This document shows, piece by piece, positions 13,581 through 13,949 of a DNA stretch of 13,949 nt (positions are counted from its first letter, which is position 1; the number at the start of each line of letters is the position of its first letter). The position numbers and the translations under genes are program-made. Location of the stretch: contig CALUJT010000029.1 in the NCBI GenBank assembly GCA_944321005.1, positions 1 through 13,949 on the forward strand. The letters are read 5' to 3'. The notes below the pieces were generated by a model, which saw only the letters and a list, made by a program, of their open reading frames with translations, searched no databases and had not been told where the DNA came from. Source of the DNA: an uncultured Atopobiaceae bacterium (GTDB taxonomy: Bacteria > Actinomycetota > Coriobacteriia > Coriobacteriales > Atopobiaceae).

Positions 13581-13949
13581 CTAGAACCCAGCGAGCACGT
13601 CGCGCGTGAGGCGCTCGGCCACCGCCACGGCGACCCTTGCCGCCGAAGCGACGTCCTCCGTGCGGCAGATGGCCGTCCCGGCGTGCACGTAGCGGCAGGG
13701 CACGCCCGCAACCACGCTGGGAACGTCGAGCTGGTGCAGCACGCCGCCGTCCGTGCCGCCCCCCTCGCGCACGGAGGTCTGCGCGGGGAGGTCGGCCTTC
13801 GCGGCAACGCCCAGAACGAAGCGCTGGTAGCGCGGGTGCGTGATCATGCAGCGGTCGAAGTAGCGAAACATGGGCCCGCGCCCCAGGGCGGCGCCCACCT
13901 CGTCTGTCGGGGCGAAGGTGTCGTCCGCGGGGCAGCCCTCGAAGAGAAA
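13581..13949 (-). CDS. M42-family metallo-aminopeptidase, C-terminal part (cut by window edge)
   Basis: The frame is open to the window end, so the N terminus lies outside. The visible 122 residues contain FEGCPADDTFAP, the family segment that includes a metal-binding aspartate, then GRGPMFRYFD, a GGGTDGGVLHQLDVPSVVAG loop and CRYVHAG. In M42 glutamyl aminopeptidases and PepA/FrvX-type enzymes the histidine of the RYxH segment is a metal ligand. The product is expected to be a cytoplasmic di-metal aminopeptidase trimming peptides. TAG at 13581-13583 ends it after LAGF. It converges with asd across the cruciform element. The family is clear, but the specificity is unknown. An internal GTG start at 13898 is not the true start. 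Confidence 0.85.
   Translation of the reverse strand, partial: FLFEGCPADDTFAPTDEVGAALGRGPMFRYFDRCMITHPRYQRFVLGVAAKADLPAQTSVREGGGTDGGVLHQLDVPSVVAGVPCRYVHAGTAICRTEDVASAARVAVAVAERLTRDVLAGF

Overview
The window is GC-rich bacterial DNA. Its codon use, gene content and intergenic palindromes suggest a Coriobacteriia member (Actinomycetota, for example an Olsenella- or Atopobiaceae-like gut or oral anaerobe). This placement is an inference from protein style, because the window holds no rRNA or other marker gene.

Positions 1-5114 carry a complete branched-chain amino acid type ABC importer in the order livJ-livH-livM-livG-livF, all on the plus strand. livJ is a Tat-type lipoprotein and is followed by an intrinsic terminator. 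This probably lets the binding protein be made in excess over the permease and ATPase genes. livM/livG overlap and livG/livF abut, and a strong terminator closes the operon at 5076-5114.

Positions 5115-7217 form an accessory-looking island. One plus-strand gene (5726-6805) encodes a protein with a C-terminal Vsr/DUF559-like PD-(D/E)XK endonuclease fold. On both sides lie copies of one palindromic repeat family: two near-perfect hairpins at the outer ends and single arms inside, mostly pointing towards the gene. A 24-bp tandem repeat array and a 15-bp direct repeat lie at the edges. This is the least explained part of the window.

Positions 7218-13329 hold the whole aspartate-to-threonine pathway as two divergent units. 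thrC-thrB run on the minus strand. hom-lysC-asd run on the plus strand. The 112-bp divergent region (9608-9719) contains two GC-rich palindromes. The hom-lysC and lysC-asd gaps carry related TTGACA...TGTCAA hairpins, two in tandem in the first gap and one in the second. LysC makes aspartyl phosphate, Asd makes aspartate semialdehyde, Hom makes homoserine, ThrB phosphorylates it and ThrC makes threonine. Asd and LysC also feed lysine synthesis.

Positions 13330-13580 hold a further cruciform-type intergenic element and a partial second copy. The window ends inside a minus-strand gene for an M42-family metallo-aminopeptidase, of which only the C-terminal 122 residues are present.
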